A stretch of DNA of 64,000 nucleotides from Morinoia aosen (Eukaryota > Arthropoda > Malacostraca > Amphipoda > Talitridae), in assembly GCA_030386875.1 (NCBI GenBank), contig CM059567.1:58016020-58080019 (forward strand). Direction: 5' to 3'. The notes beneath the pieces are model-generated. The model searched no databases, was not told the DNA's origin, and saw only the letters and a program-made list of their open reading frames with translations. Shown here one piece after another: positions 32,829 through 44,165 of this stretch. The position numbers were made by a program, and so were the translations under genes. Numbering within the stretch: the first letter of the stretch is position 1; each line of letters starts with the position of its first letter.

Positions 32829-34052
32829 AAACCGAACCGGAGGAAAAACCGAAACCGGAAGTCCCCCAAAAAATTTCTGCGTGCGATAATTCCAAGGTTG
32901 CTGTAATGACTAAAATGCGACGGCGTTAACAATTGCTCGTAAGGTCAACAAAGAGTCAGGGAATATTATCTCAAGGAAAATATTTTCTCACAGGTTACAA
33001 AATATAATGAATTAGATAGGGGATCTGTTGCAGGAAAGGAAATCATTTTGCCAAATTGTAAAGAAAAACAATTGATTACAGAAATAGCCACCATTGGACT
33101 TGATGTACTCGTGTATGCATCCATATACTGCGCACTTGCCAGCCTGATATCGCCAATAATTTGTACTACGTGTGTGCGTGTGTTCGTACAACGTACTCTT
33201 TCATCTTGAATTCTTAATTTCCTTCGTTGAATAAACACGACAAAACATTAATGATTAAAATAATCATTGAATACTGCGAGTTAGCGGCTCGGAAAATAAT
33301 AAAAAAACAGAGTAGGCCTCTTCAGTGATCAAAACAAGTTCCAAATTAATCATCAGTACACAAATTCTCTTTCTTCTTCGCATAAAACTTTTCAATTTGT
33401 CTCGAAAATGATCTTCAAACGAACGAGCGTTCTTTGTGCTGTATTTCTCCTGGACATTGGCGTCGTTTGAGCGATCCTTTATCAAGGAAGCCAGTGTTGC
33501 TAATGACATTCACATTTCAAATTCCGTAAATTAAAAAAAAATTGCCTGGAAGGAATATTCAGAGTGAAAAATCTCCAGAAACAAAGAGTAGTTTTACGTC
33601 TATTTAAAAATAAAAAATAAAAATACGGAACCACCGCACGGTAATGTGAAAAATAACGTTCAAGCGGCGAAATAAGAAGTTTTTTTTTGTAAAATTCAGC
33701 AATAATTACCGCACACTTGCATTTGGAGTTGCGAGAATAGGTTGTCTTGCAATAGTTTTTTATCGAGGAAAAATTTGCCAATCTGTTATTGCACTCACTC
33801 ACGTAAGAATTTTCCCCTGAGTTTTCTGAATATTGAGCTCATTCGGAACGACGGGAATAAACTGTACAACGGCCTGTTTTTGCGTCTTATGAAATATTCT
33901 CGTGCAATCCTCAATTTACATGTGCAAAGTGTACTTGTTTCCAGTTATTCACAATTTAAATCCAGCCAGCGTTGTACCATAATGATAAGAATATTTATTG
34001 AAATCAACCAAACACAATGGTGTTATACAATTCTAGTTGATGCTCAGTTTAA
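32829..34052. other. No gene recognised
   Basis: AT-rich sequence with several 80-106 codon frames on both strands (for example 33742-34062 plus and 33500-33802 minus), none with recognisable motifs or a consistent coding look. Confidence 0.4.
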
Positions 34053-34138
34053 CCCAGGCTAACGTTTTCTCCGCCCAAGTTATTAAATCGCTTAGGCTTC
34101 AAAAAACATGCATGCTCCGGTGAAAGAGTTCGACTTGG
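34053..34138. mobile_element. Foldback element, internally deleted copy
   Basis: CCCAGGCTAACGTTTTCTCC, then AAGTTATTAAATCGCTTAGG, then AAACATGCATGCTCCGG and a diverged end GACTTGG. Compared with 9142-9248 about 20 bp of the left arm is missing. Confidence 0.8.
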
Positions 34139-35139
34139 TAATACTATTTGATGAACTGCGGCTATTTACTTATTTCCATATATAATTTGAGGTTCGCAAA
34201 CAGTGAAGTGAACTCGATAGGCGACGGTATAATTACGGCACATTTCTTGTCAATTGCTAGGAAATAAAAGATTTCCTCACAAGAGCTCACAGACCCGTAG
34301 GCAGAGCGTCCACATCCCATGTGATGACGCAGCAAGATTTTCAAGATTGGCTATTCTCATAGCTCAAAATCTCAACTTTTGCAATTTTTACAAAAAGCTT
34401 TCAAACTGCGTAATTTAATTAAGCGCTATAGAGCTTCCTTATGTTCAATTATCAAACTTCAGACGCGCGGCGCTGCTTCATTTAACTTGGCTACTTTCTT
34501 GTTCCTCCCTCGTCTCCTTCGAAAATTTGCATTGTACGGAGGCTGTAGCCGCGCTCTGGTTCGACTATTCATCTGATGGCAGATGAAGGCAGATCTGAAA
34601 AGACGGCAGTAAATGCTCGGGGGAAAGTTATAATGACAAAAACAGCATGTCATCAACGATCATTTCAATATATTTTCTACAAATGCGAGGGGTAAACTTT
34701 TAATGTTTTAAGAAGCGGAGCATGAGAAAAAACATTGTTCGGAGCACAGGGAGTGTTTTTGATCGTCAGACTCCCACTGTAAATGAATTTTTTAACATTT
34801 CAGTTGCTGAACTCGAGAACCTGTTATTTGTGCGGCTAGTTGCAAAGAAAATGTACAATGTATAAAATTTAAATATTGTACTCGGTTGTTCATGGAAAAA
34901 TTATTTACACGGTTCTTTGCACTTGAACCAATCACTCTAGTGAATGCAGAGTTATTAAATGAATATTTTTAACTGAGGATAACTACGTGTGAGAATATTT
35001 GTATGATAAAAATCTATTTAACCTTTATGTACTACAAAAAACACATGCACAAGACACAGCTAGGTATATATGCAAACAGTTACGTGAGTCTTATTACTGC
35101 TGTAGACACACGTCCGCGTAGCTGCACGAGAAGCAATAA
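34139..35139. other. No gene recognised
   Basis: AT-rich sequence with short frames near 34379-34656 only. Confidence 0.4.
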
Positions 35140-35340
35140 CATATTTCTCCATTTTTAAATTCACTTTTCATAAATAAATACACAAAGTTTCAGCCGTACG
35201 AGAACCAATTTCATGTTTCTCCATTTTTAAGTTCATTTTTCATAAATACATACGCAAAGTTTCAGCTGTACGCGAACAAATTACATGTTTCTCCCTTTTT
35301 GAGTTTATTTTTTCAAAAATACACTGAGTTCTATCTCCAA
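35140..35340. repeat. About 70-bp diverged tandem repeat, three copies
   Basis: TTTCTCCATTTTTAA, then TTCATAAATA, ACACAAAGTTTCAGC and GTACG-GAACAA recur three times with substitutions. Confidence 0.8.
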
Positions 35341-36711
35341 TTACAGTTTATTTTTCAGAAATCCCCATGTTTCAGATTTTAATTACAAATTTATTCGTGT
35401 TCTTTCAATAGAGGACAAGGTTCTGGCATCATATGGATTAATTTCAAAGCAATATGCAATGTTCACCCGTCTTTCATGGCAACTTTTCATTTTAAAGTTG
35501 CTGGTATGAAAAATTAAAAAGGAATCTTTAAATAAAACAATTAAATAAAAATTTTCGAATAAGAGCAGGGCACAAAAATTATGCCGAGTGAGAGTGCAAT
35601 TATTGAAGCCTCGCACCTGCGACCAAACCCGTACTCTTTGCCTCATTTTTTATTAGGCTGAAGAGTCCCACGTGACCCAACAATAAACGAAAAAAAAAAT
35701 TTTATCGTTTCAAACGAGGAGGTCATTATTTGAAGATGAGAAGCACGCAGAACCTTCCATTGACGCGACCGAGGGAGGGAAGGCTTGCTGATTGATAACG
35801 CGCGCGCCAAAAGAAACTTCAAAGGTCCCTCCAGTTCACAATCGCACTGGTTTTCAATTGCACGAACTTTTCGGCTCTTGATGAATTTACGCGGAGGAAG
35901 TGAGATGGAGGCTTAATGAGTATGAAGGTTTTCCGATATAAACGCCTTCCGATATGCCCACACTGTTGTTTTAAACGGCTTTTCTTCACAGAGTGTCAAC
36001 GTAAATGTAGATTTTAAATATCTATTAGACGATATTATTCCATCGTGTTTCCCATGCCGCGTTTTGAAGGCTGAGAACTCTTAAATCGGAATAACAATAA
36101 TGAGTGTATTTTATGAAAGACACATTTTATTGAAAATTATCACTGTTTCAAAAAAATCGACTGTAAAACCCGAGCGACCTACGATATTATTTAACAGCAA
36201 TAAGTAAGCGTAGATATTTGAATTATTTTCGTTTGGTTTCCACCACTGAGAGGAGGAGTGTCGTATCATGGACACGGCACAAAAATAACAGCATCAGAAA
36301 TCATGTTTTGGAGCAAGAAGGTTGTTTGTGAGGCCCAACCTCTTGCTGGTGTGAACGATTATTATCTCACCAGTCAAATCGGAGGCGTTAGCTAATGACG
36401 ACTCATTCTTTACCAATGTTAAATCCCCTCAGCGGTGAGGTGACACACAAATGAACTAGCATGCATCTATGACGCTGCTTGATTCCATTATGCATCAATA
36501 AGCCTTGGTCCTGTTTAATCCAAGGGAGAGAAAACAATATAATATTAATTGGTTTATAGGCTTAATTGGTTTAAATTTGTTTAATTTAGTTAGTTAATTG
36601 GTTTAAAAACCCGAAAACAAAGGTGATATCAAGGCGATGTCATGAGTGCGGAAAATGGGAAAATTTAGCATATGCTATAAGTTAAAGGGAATCTATTCAC
36701 AAGATGCGTTC
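35341..36711. other. No gene recognised; two balanced-composition islands
   Basis: The segments 35700-35950 and 36290-36500 are repeat-free and richer in GC than their flanks, with words such as CTTCAAAGG, TTAGCTAATGACG and TTATGCATCAATAAG that resemble transcription-factor sites. An imperfect 12-bp inverted repeat (AGCAAGAAGGTTG facing CAACCTCTTGCT) lies at about 36311-36345. Function is not shown. Confidence 0.3.
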
Positions 36712-36983
36712 CACGGTAGAGGAAGCAACGCAGGGTCATTTCTATAGGAGAAAGTACACCTCTTTTTCTTCGGCTAACCAATAGAATGGCATTATTTAAA
36801 ACAAACTTAATGACGTCATCAAAACGCCATGTCGTTAGGCCAATAGTAGAGCCAGATTTGGGGGTAGCAGTGCTAACAGATGCCATATGAGCACTGCTAT
36901 TGGTTCGTTGCCGTGACGTCAGCAAACCCACACCTTCAACGAAAAAAAAACTGGTTAGAACCTACCTTGTTTTCTATACCTTG
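36712..36983. mobile_element. hAT-like non-autonomous element with 8-bp TSD
   Basis: The ends are CACGGTAGAGGAAGCAACG and, inverted, CAAGGTATAGAAAACAAGG. It is flanked by the perfect 8-bp duplication ATGCGTTC (36704-36711 and 36984-36991), the target-site length of hAT elements. Inside are TGACGTCA/TGACGTCAG sites and repeated GGCCAATAG/CTATTGG words. It has no ORF for a transposase. It is the same family as 56346-56720. Confidence 0.9.
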
Positions 36984-37017
36984 ATGCGTTCTCACACATG
37001 CTGATACTCGGGGCATA

Positions 37018-37294
37018 GGAACAGCGAATTAAAATGGAAGAGGAAGAAAAGGCTGAAGAGAGATAGAGAAGAATGTTTAAAAACTGAAAGAAGCAAAAAG
37101 GAAGACGAAATAAAGAAGTTCCAAAGGGGAAATGAAGTTTGAATGAGTCCACTTCTTACACCCAAGAACATCAGTTTTGCGATGAACATCAACTGAAAAA
37201 TAAGTATTGGACTTTCCATGATTTTTGTAGTTGTGGTTTACATCAGCCATATATTTATATTCCTCATATAGTACGAGATCTCGATATGTGTAGA
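37018..37294 (+). pseudogene. Charged coding-like remnant, family unknown
   Basis: Just right of the hAT-like insertion, a frame with LKRDREECLKTERSKKEDEI ends in TGA at about 37140. The reading then continues one frame over as NESTSYTQEHQFCDEHQLKN and onward into the 29-bp array. One frameshift would join the two. The composition (Lys/Glu-rich, then Cys/His/aromatic) looks protein-like, but no domain is recognised, and it may be a transposon leader. Confidence 0.25.
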
Positions 37295-37905
37295 CAATTA
37301 CGAGTGGTCCGAGAAATAACGAATGATTTCGAGTGGTCCGAGAAATAAAGAATAATTACGAGTGGTACGAGAAATAACGAATTATTACGAGTGGTCCGAG
37401 AAATAACGAATAATTACGAGTGGTCCATGAAATAACGAATAATTACGAGTGGTCCGAGAAATAACGAATAATTACGAGTGGTTCATGAAATAACGAATAA
37501 TTACGAGTGGTCCGAGAAATAACGAATAATTACGAGTGGTCCGAGAAATAACTAATAATTACGAGTGGTCCATGAAATAACGAATAATTACGAGTGGTCC
37601 GAGAAATAACGAATAATTACGAGTGGTCCATGAAATAACGAATAATTACGAGTGGTCCGAGAAATAACGAATAATTACGAGTGGTCCATGAAATAACGAA
37701 TAATTACGAGTGGTACGAGAATTAACGAATAATTACGAGTGGTCCGAGAAATAACGTATAATTACGAGTGGTCCATGAAATAACGAATAATTTCGAGTGG
37801 TCCATGAAATAACGGATAATTACGAGTGGTCCGAGAAATAACGAATAATTACGAGTGGTCCATGAAATAACGGATATTTACGAGTGGTCCAAGAAATAGC
37901 GAAAA
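37295..37905. repeat. 29-bp minisatellite, 21 units
   Basis: GAGTGGTCCGAGAAATAACG units run from 37302 to 37882 with exact 29-bp register (20 x 29). CCGAG and CCATG variants alternate for much of the array, giving a 58-bp dimer. Confidence 0.97.
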
Positions 37906-38059
37906 TATTTGTTTTTCAGCCACGTTTTCATTTCATGAAAGCACAGAGTTTTAAATTTTATTTCTGGCTATTTTCTCGATGAAAAGTTCTAGTTATGATT
38001 TATTCATATGATAAAAAGGACGAAGGGTAACCAAGTCAACAGGGAAACTCACTTTGCCA

Positions 38060-38330
38060 GCGGTGCCGCCCGACGACACCAAATGTCTGAAAACTCAGGT
38101 CCCTGCCAACACGTTAAGCTCGTTTGCTGACACAGCGGCCGCTGCGCTGCGTCCCAGAGGCGGCCGCGCGTCTGTTTGTTTGCGGGAGCCGCTTTTGAGT
38201 TGCTCAGGTTGGCACTGCGGGCACATCTGTCAAAAGGTGGCGCTCTTCCTTCGGGAAATCAAGCTGCTGTCATCACCACAATGGGACCGGGGAGTTGGGA
38301 GTTGGATTCTTTCAGCCCCCCAGCATGAGG
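38060..38330 (+). other. GC-rich open region, unrecognised
   Basis: A frame at 38054-38545 (163 codons) is open across a GC-rich stretch with two GCGGCCGC-like words and then across the 32-bp array. The N-terminal 90 residues show no known motif. It might be an exon or CpG-rich repeat-associated sequence. Confidence 0.2.
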
Positions 38331-38512
38331 GAGCAGGAAGTGGACTTGTTCCCACATCACGGGAGCAGGAAGTGGACTTGTTTCCACGTCACGAGAACAG
38401 GAAGTGGACTTGTTCCCACATCACGGGAGCAGGAAGTGGACTTGTTTCCACATCACGAAAACAGGAAGTGGACTTGTTCCCACATCACGGGAGCAGGATG
38501 TGGACTTGTTTA
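38331..38512. repeat. 32-bp tandem repeat, six copies
   Basis: GAGCAGGAAGTGGACTTGTT units recur from 38331 to 38491 at exactly 32 bp. GGGAGC and GAGAAC/GAAAAC units alternate, giving a 64-bp dimer. Confidence 0.97.
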
Positions 38513-39272
38513 TTTCTAGGACCCCTCGTTCTTATTGATCCATAATGAGTTCACGGATAATGTAAGCAATCTAAAGTTATGGCCGATGTGTTCAGGACGT
38601 AGCTTTTACGCAATGTTTAGGGTGTAACTAAAAAACTCTGCTTATGACGTAACTGAGATGCACTGCTTATGACGTAACTTGAGGGGAGCTTTTTCTGCAA
38701 AACACAACGCTTCGAAACTACGCTTTGCGTTGCAGAGAGCTTTAATAGCAGAACTTTGCACCGCTTTGCCGCTCTGTGTGTTACTCGAGCGGAAATAAAG
38801 TATGCGCTCGGAGCGCCCCATTTTCTTCGCTTTGTAAAACAACCTTGCGAGACGACGGGCTAAAAATTTATCTGTCCAAAAAGGGAATTTTTCACTCCAC
38901 AATGACATACAACGCTAGTGTCGGAATTTTCTTGCTCGAAAAGTTCGAAAATGGGCACGGCAAAAAAATAGATTTTGAAAAATGCACCGCCAGCTCTATG
39001 TCGTTGAGGGATTTTTTTTAAATGCTATGTAAAAGTACTCGTCTGTTCAAGAGACGAAAAGGTAAATTTTGAGAAATTTACGGCCGATGAAACTACTGCA
39101 TTATCGGAGAACTTAGAGAGCTTGAAATTCACGAGTTATAAATAAGTACGAGTATAAGTAATACTTTTGCAAGATTGCAGAAGTTTGGTTCCTTCTCTCC
39201 GGCATCTACAATATTCAATGGGTTGTCTTCTTTAATTTTGTGAGGTAATAAAAGCAACCATCGTCTAAAAAG
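38513..39272. other. No gene recognised
   Basis: Short opposed frames at 38642-39021. The word TGACGTAACT is repeated near 38645 and 38671. Nothing else was noted. Confidence 0.4.
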
Positions 39273-39363
39273 TTTTCACTGGTGACTCAATTATTTCTTT
39301 CTTTGTTCTAAGAAGTCACCCTTGTTAGAACAAAGAAAGAAATAAGTAGGTCACCAGTGAAAA
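39273..39363. repeat. Imperfect inverted repeat, arms about 39 bp
   Basis: TTTTCACTGGTGAC at 39273 is mirrored by GTCACCAGTGAAAA ending at 39363. The inner arms ATTTCTTTCTTTGTTCTAA and TTAGAACAAAGAAAGAAAT are perfect. The loop is about 13 nt. It could be a small hairpin element or the junction of an inverted duplication. Confidence 0.9.
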
Positions 39364-39535
39364 TTTTTATTGTTTCACTTTTTATTGTATTGTTTCAGAA
39401 TTTTTATTTTTTAAAATTTTTATTGTTTCGGAATTATTTTATTGTTTTAGCAATTTTATTGTTAATTTATTTTATTGTTTTTTATTGTTTCAGAACTTTT
39501 ATTCTTTCAGCAATTTTTATTGTTTCAGAAATTCA
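39364..39535. repeat. T-rich simple repeat
   Basis: TTTTTATTGTTTCAGAA-like units recur irregularly, about ten times, starting immediately after the inverted repeat. Confidence 0.85.
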
Positions 39536-41095
39536 GTGTAAACTCAGTTACACACACACTCGTCACGTGACGACATTTCCTTCTGGAAACTTCGATAAAA
39601 ATTCATTTTTGACCAAAATGGAAATTCGTGCTCAGAATACTTTAAGAATAAGTCGCACAAAATTTAGAGTTTGGAAGCTGAAAGAACGTTCTTAATTCTA
39701 AATACATGACAAACGAAGAATTTGAAAGTTTGCGTCCACTTTGGTGGTACTAAATCTCACAGCGAAGCATCCAAATGGAAAAGAGAAAAAATATGGCGGC
39801 AAATTTAGATTGTGCGGTGCAGCCAGGGCTGCAAGATTCCCTTTTTTCCCCAAAATTCTCAATTTTTCCCTTTATGAAATTTGATCATAATGAGTACTCG
39901 GCACCTTGTACGGTCAAAGCTTCTGTTAGCCCTCAATCTTACTAGCCACAGATGTTAAATATTCTTTGTTTTACTGCTAACTCCGTGACAATCGGGGTGA
40001 CAATCCCATTTCTACCCGTCTGCTGCCATCACTAGAGAGCTGCATTCTTGTGAAAATATCAAGGGTACAGAAATGGAATCGAACTACTGCCTTTGTTTTT
40101 CGATGTCTCATGCCTAAGTCTTCACGCGACGGAAAGGAAGATTTTAGTAGAGTTAAAATTTTATCTAAAACAAGGCAAAACTTGATGATTTTGGCCAGAA
40201 CAAAAAATAAACAGAAAAAACAGAAGAGAATAAAACAGTAAGTCCTTGACGCATCGTTGTAATTCGAAGGGTTTATCTGTAATTTTTACTAAAGTGCCCG
40301 TAAGATTTTTCATTCTTGAATGCAGGACTAATTTCATGCCTGCATTATACCCTCCATGCATTATGAATGCATTTAGTGGGATAACTATGAACGGATCATA
40401 GAAAAAAACCAATGATCACGCAAAATTTACTGAAATATATCCCACCGGACCTGCCACTCTACGAGCTTCAAACGCTAAACGTCGACTTCCATACATTCTT
40501 CCCAACTTCAGCCGGCGATGGTCGACTGAAATGAACGGTGGTGCACCGTAAAACTTGAGAGCGTCAGTGGAATGCAATTAGGGCGCTGAGCGTCTTAAGT
40601 GGCACACGAGGGTCAACAAATGAATAAATGCTTTTAAAATTATGATCCGGTAGCACCCGACCCCACCCCTCTCCCCCTCCTCCCGCCAACACCGGAGCCT
40701 CATTTTTTGAGAGAATTTCCTGTTATGAAAATATGTTGGAATATTTTCTCGGCATTTTAACACACTTCACTCGAATGAAAATGAGTATTTCTTTATTCGT
40801 TGTTTTTGGTTAGAGTGAGAAATGCGCACGAGGTGCAGGGGCTTAGTAAAACTAAATAAAAGTACGAATTCATTCGCTGGTCTTTTTCAAACGAAGGTAG
40901 TAGTGCAATAGAACCAGTATCGTAATTTTATCACAAGGAAGCATATTCTGTAAAATTAAGGAGCGAATGGTTGACTAAAAATAAATTGTAATACATAAGT
41001 GTGACAAGAAATTGTAATATTGAAGTAAACTGACATTCTAATTCGGAAATCTTTAAGACTAATAAGCTAATTGTTAACTAGCCAACCTCTTTTAT
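39536..41095. other. No gene recognised
   Basis: AT-rich sequence with frames up to about 83 codons. No motif or transposon end was recognised. Confidence 0.4.
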
Positions 41096-41350
41096 GGGGC
41101 GAAGTTTTTTTATTCGATTTTCGGCTGGTGAGAATTTTTTTATGCGAGTGCCAGGTGGTGAAAGTTTTTTTGTATGCGAGTGTCGGGTGGTGAAAGTTTT
41201 TTTGTATGCGAGTGTCGGGTGGCGAAAGTTTTTTTGTATGCGAGTGTCGGGTGGCGAAAGTTTTTTTGTTTGCGAGTGTCGGGTGGCGAAAGTTTTTTTG
41301 TATGCGAGTGTCGGTTGGGGAGAAGTTTTACTTCTTAGTGGCGGGTCGTG
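41096..41350. repeat. 32-bp tandem repeat, about eight copies
   Basis: GCGAGTGTCGGGTGGCGAAA followed by a T7 tract and GTAT recurs with 32-bp spacing from 41144. The first and last units are diverged. An 85-codon frame through it is an artefact. Confidence 0.95.
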
Positions 41351-41615
41351 AGGAATTTTTGAACAAGAGTATCTTGTGATGAGAAATTGAAAGGAGAGTA
41401 AAATTCATTTATGAATTTTAGGGAGTCAAGAACTATATCCTCAGCACAACAGCCTCAGCCTCTTACATGTTGACGTCATTTCACCCCTCAAACTGCACAA
41501 AAATACGACACCATGCTCCAACTCAGGAGTATTCGCCTCAGTAACTTTCACACTAAAAACAAGCTCGCGAGAGCCCTTAGCTTCTGTATCCAAAAATTTA
41601 GCATCCAAAACACAG

Positions 41616-41714
41616 GAGCCTAGAATTATGACCATATATCGTGTGTGGAAACATTAATTAGCCCGGAGCCCAGAATATGAGCACATTTCGTTTGTAGAAG
41701 TATTAGTTAACTCG
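41616..41714. repeat. 50-bp tandem duplication
   Basis: GAGCCTAGAATTATGACCAT and GAGCCCAGAATATGAGCACAT start at 41616 and 41666, followed by TCGTGTGTGGAAACATTAATTA and its variant. Confidence 0.8.
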
Positions 41715-42140
41715 CAGCAACACGAGAGTAGTCTTTTCAAGACAAAATTCTACGATCACCAGCGCCCGTCCGCCTCCATTAGCTGATGGCGCTGAAGTTT
41801 GGCAGCCGCTGTGAGGTCTGAGGCCAACCTTTGTCTCCCTTCCATGTTTGTTTGGAATGGGCTACTTCGTGGCTGATTTGAAATCCGCCGTGATTTTTTG
41901 GTCCTTCTACTGTCAGTAGCATTGTGCTACTTACATAGATCAGTGTACGAGGAAAATGTCGAGTATTTATTTATTGTTTTGTGCGGGAAGCTGACCATTA
42001 CTTGTGTGATAAAATGCATATGAGTTTAGCTTGCTATCTTCTGCGAATTTATACTTCGTGGTGCAACCGAAATTCGAGATTGGTAGGTTGTTGCGACCGC
42101 ATTTTCTTGGTACAGGAATGTGCTGGTGCTTATGTGGGTG
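41715..42140. other. No gene recognised; possible regulatory island
   Basis: The segment 41755-41890 is GC-richer and contains CCATTAGCTGATGG and TGTTTGTTTGG words. No ORF of note. Confidence 0.3.
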
Positions 42141-42930
42141 GATTGGGGATTGTGCGAGTGAACTTTATCGTTTTAGAAGATTGGGAATTGTGCTAGTGAA
42201 CGTTATCGAGTGAGAAGATTGGGTATTGCGCTAGTTAACCTTGTTATGAATGAATATTGGGAATTGTGCTAGTGAACGTTATCGTGTGAGAAGATTGGGT
42301 ATTGCGCTAGTTAACCCTGTTATAAATGAAGATTGGGAATTGTGCTAGTGAACGTTATCGAGTGAGAAGATTGGGTATTGCGCTAGTTAACCTTGTTATG
42401 AATGAATATTGGGAATTGTGCTAGTGAACGTTATCGTGTGAGAAGATTGGGTATTGCGCTAGTTAACCCTGTTATGAATGAATATTGGGAATTGTGCTAG
42501 CGAACGTTATCGAGTGAGAAGATTGGGTATTGCGCTAGTTAACCCTGTTATGAATGAATATTGGGAATTGTGCTAGTGAACGTTATCGTGTGAGAAGATT
42601 GGGTATTGCGCTAGTTAACCTTGTTATAAATGAAGATTGGGGATTGAGTTAGTAAACGTTATCGAGTGAGAAGATTGGGTATTGCACTAGTTAACCTTGT
42701 TATGAATGAAGATTGGGAATTGTGCTAGTGAACGTTATCGTGTGAGAAAATTGGGAATTGCGCTAGTTAACCTTGTTATGAATGAAGATTGGGAATTGTG
42801 CTAGTGAACGTTATCGTGTGAGAAAATTGGGAATTGCGCTAGTTAACCTTGTTATGAATGAAGATTGGGAATTGTGCTAGTGAACGTTATCGAGTATGAA
42901 GATTGGAAATTGCGCTAGGGAACGTTGTTA
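42141..42930. repeat. 38-bp monomer / 76-bp dimer array
   Basis: There are 21 monomers starting with GATTGGG at exact 38-bp spacing (42141 to 42901). Type A has GAATTGTGCTAGTGAACGTT. Type B has TATTGCGCTAGTTAACCTTG. They alternate strictly, so the amplified unit is a 76-bp dimer. Confidence 0.97.
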
Positions 42931-43144
42931 GTCTTCTATCGCTACGCTGGTCCCTGTGCCGGATTTGCGACTGCATGGCAATATGGAATCGAGTAGCAAA
43001 ATGTAGATGTGCCCATCGACCCGTTCTTGTTTCCACATTCTATTCTATGTTCTTGCACGGACCTTCCTCGACAGTTCGTACAAACGAGGAGAAATAAGCA
43101 GAGATCGTGAGAATAGCTGAAAGAAGGAGGCGTGAGAATAGCTG

Positions 43145-43345
43145 AAATTCAGTAAAACTCTTTTAACCAACCATCAATTTTCACTATACACCAACTTCTT
43201 CTACCTGGAGCTACTGGAATATCTGGAATTCAGCTAACTGGCCTTAACCAACCAAATGTTCTCATCATAAATCAACTACTTCTACCTGGAAGTGCTGAAA
43301 TATTTTGAATTCAGCAAAATGTCCTTAACCAACCATATATTTTCA
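43145..43345. repeat. About 87-bp diverged repeat, 2.3 copies
   Basis: CCTTAACCAACCA, then CATCATAAATCAACTACTTC or its variant, CTACCTGGA, CTGGAATAT and GAATTCAGC recur. Confidence 0.8.
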
Positions 43346-43984
43346 TGATGCACAGAGCCAACATTGCCGAACCAAAAGGAGTTGTAGCCCAACAATACCC
43401 CGCCCTCTCACATGACGAGTCAGACCGCAGACTACCAGGTAATACGCTGCAATGACCTGTCTGTATCTTGCTTTCCTACGATCAGATTCTTGCCTCGAAC
43501 AAGACCACGAGAAGTATTTATATTCTATCCTCACGGCCAAAAAGTACAGGAAACGAGTTCCTGTAAACCAACATCATTTTTTTAGGCAGCATAAACTAGT
43601 ACAGCACAAGACCGCGTGTGTAGGAGAGGATTGGAATTACGTAAAAATTACATTTATGTTCGAATCCTGATGCTGTGTTTGATAATTACGTAAAATTAAA
43701 TTTTTTTCGCTCATATCATTGTTACTTTTACGATTTTTGTCTTATAACACATAAGACTTTCATGATAGCATTCTCTTCAGCACTACGTGCGTGAACTCTT
43801 AGAGGATTCAGTGATATTTTACAGCGTTTACGGAGATACCATGCTGATCAGGTCAAGTCTAAATGTCCCAAGCAGCTACTCAGTCAAATGGTTTAGTTCT
43901 TTCACAACTAAATTGGTTGACTTATTCCAGTAATGTAATGTAGTGTAACACTTTAGTATTGATTGACCATAAGTTAGCACTAAA
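43346..43984. other. No gene recognised
   Basis: Opposed 65-72 codon frames at 43343-43670 lack motifs. Confidence 0.4.
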
Positions 43985-44165
43985 GCCTCTCTACAAATTA
44001 CTGATGTATCACGGGTTCATTCATTCCTCGTATCAAAGAACCAGCACAAAAACAATTAAATAAATTATTGATGTGTCACGGATACACTCATTTTTCGTGT
44101 TATCCGCCAGCACGAAAATAATGAAATAAATTACTGATGTATCACAGATACGCTAAGTTTATTGC
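43985..44165. repeat. About 70-bp repeat, three copies, related to TIR element
   Basis: Three tandem copies of AAATTACTGATGTATCACGG/ACAGATACGCT contain the palindrome GTATCACAGATAC (44139-44151) or decayed forms of it (GTGTCACGGATAC). The palindrome links this repeat to the internal part of the long TIR element. Confidence 0.75.

Noticed and set aside
36311..36345. Possible miRNA-like hairpin (AGCAAGAAGGTTG facing CAACCTCTTGCT)
   Set aside because: The stem is only about 12 bp with a bulge; too short for a pre-miRNA.
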